A stretch of 64,000 bases of DNA, from positions 4,743,001 through 4,807,000 of the forward strand of contig JACSYO010002116.1 of NCBI GenBank assembly GCA_016806645.1, written 5' to 3'. The notes below the pieces were generated by a model, which saw only the letters and a list, made by a program, of their open reading frames with translations, was not told the DNA's origin and did no database searches. Each line of letters begins with the position of its first letter. Positions within the stretch are counted from its first letter, which is position 1. Origin of the DNA: Ophiodon elongatus (taxonomy: Eukaryota; Chordata; Actinopteri; Perciformes; Hexagrammidae). The position numbers and the translations under genes were made by a program. Shown piece after piece: positions 62,438 to 64,000 of the stretch.

Positions 62438-64000
62438 CTGAAAAGCAATCACATTTATTTTTCCTTTCGACGGACAATCATACACATATCATTAAATGCA
62501 TCATTTCAGCTGGAGAGACACAATAGGCTTTGTTTGAAAAGGGACAAATAGCTAAAATAAACAATAAGAGGACACTTTGGCCCCACACTTGGTGACACAC
62601 TTTGTGCATTTACTACACGGGGGACTTAAAAGCAATGTATGAGACTGTAATTACTCGTTGCTCTGGATAGTTGACGGTTTCTACTTCCCAATTTCACTTC
62701 TTCACAAATTATGCCAAGCCATCGAAACAACACCTATGTTTTCTACCCAACAGAAGTCATGTAGCAACAGTGATTATTAACCACAATGGATTGCAACACA
62801 TTGGACATTTTCTAAAATCACACCAAACCAAATAACAACATGAAAAACATCCATTTTGCATGTCTATCTTTTTGGCAAAAAAAAATAATTTGTGGGCAGA
62901 AGTAGCATCTTTTAAGGGAACAAACTGGATACTTTGCTGTGTGACAAGGGGCAGCTGGTTACACTGGCCAGGCCCCAAGATGATGAAAATGTTCAGAAGA
63001 AAACACAGAACGATGGAAACAATTAACATCTACCACAGGCATGTGCAGGGCGCTCTGTTCCCTGTGTAAGTCTAGTCAAATATAAAGCAGAGGAGGGAGG
63101 TGAAAAGGCTTCGGTAAGCAACTCGGGAGCAGGCATTGCCTGATAATGCCCAAGCTATGTTTTCTCAACAGTTGTGCCGATATTATCATTACACAGAGCT
63201 TAAAGAACGTGGCTTGTCCTTGGAAAGCAGGGTCAACTGTGGAGGATAAAACAGTGAGGAAATCTGGTCTGGCAATTTACTGTCTCCCTAGTAGAGAATG
63301 TATTGCCTCAACCACTGCAGAGGCCACATGCAAGGACTAGTTTATACAAGTTAACGTTTATATACATTACTCGCTTTGGAAACTAATAAACTTTCAAACT
63401 CTAGTTTCAAGTATTTAGATCTGCTTCACTGAAGAAGAAAAAAACACAGTGAGAGAGCCAGATTCATATTTGCCTGACATACTGTTATAGTTCCCACTAC
63501 TTAGATATCACCTTTAAACAAAGCTACTTTAGATTGCTTTACATCTTTGCCAAACAAACTGAGCAGTCTGTAAAATGGCGTATGTTGATAGTACCACAGT
63601 TTAGATCCCCCTGTTAGGTTTCTTGAGTCAAATTCCTTTTCTAGATTTTCCTAGATTGAAGACATGGGGAAGAGTTGGTCACAAAGTGTTGCCAAACAAA
63701 CTTCCCACCAGAATCAGTTTTCCTCTCTGTCTACAGTTCATTTCGCTTTGGATTACAGGCTGTGTTACAACTAGTCATCACAAATGTGCCAATGACAAGC
63801 CAGCGCAAGCTCTCTTATTCACCCCCTTCATGCGTTGCAGGCAGTGATCATGGGAAAATATCCCAATGTGTTCGTGACTGGTGGAGTAACCCACCCGTCC
63901 TCCCCCAATCCCTTGTGCCTGCCCCAGAATAATTTACATTATACACAATCCGTCACTAGAGTGACTCAGTGGAAGTTTGATTAGTTGTTACTGTTATTAT
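62438..64000 (-). other. myof: myof intron upstream of the first visible exon
   Basis: At least 1.56 kb of intron. I searched on the minus strand for the preceding C2A exons and saw none with a matching reading frame and splice sites, so they lie beyond the window. No repeat or gene is recognised here. Confidence 0.6.

Overview
The window is vertebrate nuclear DNA, most likely from a spiny-rayed (percomorph) teleost fish. It has split genes with GT-AG introns, long CA/GT microsatellites and fish-type interspersed repeats, including a Rex3-like LINE end with a GATG tail. Its proteins align closely, from memory, with human OGDHL, PARG and MYOF. No bacterial operon, CRISPR array, viral genome or tRNA gene was seen. 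All gene models were made by eye from splice sites, reading frame and remembered homologues.

All three genes lie on the minus strand, so transcription runs from high to low coordinates. (1) ogdhl, coding span 14395 to 555, has 22 coding exons and a complete 1,016-residue mitochondrial 2-oxoglutarate dehydrogenase E1-like enzyme, probably preceded by a non-coding first exon near 14.9 kb. (2) parg, coding span 45254 to 18261, has 17 coding exons and a 766-residue poly(ADP-ribose) glycohydrolase with an intact catalytic signature but a short N-terminal region. (3) myof (myoferlin) runs from 62437 to 47592 in 51 recognisable exons. It is complete at the C-terminus, and about 75 N-terminal residues (most of the C2A domain) lie beyond the right edge.

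In ogdhl and parg, exon phases join without a frameshift from start codon to stop codon. In myof they join from the first visible exon to the stop.

The introns and spacers hold most of the accessory structure: a hAT-like MITE with terminal inverted repeats and a near-perfect 8-bp target duplication, a large imperfect foldback element in a myof intron, several decayed LINE pieces, several teleost dispersed repeats and many microsatellites. Two microsatellites sit where the polypyrimidine tract of a splice acceptor belongs, one in ogdhl and one in myof. These are the most testable oddities in the window.

The genes do not form a pathway. ogdhl acts in mitochondrial carbon metabolism, parg in poly(ADP-ribose) turnover and myof in membrane fusion and repair. 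OGDHL and PARG are also neighbours in human (10q11), whereas human MYOF lies elsewhere on chromosome 10. I found no convincing undescribed biological system.
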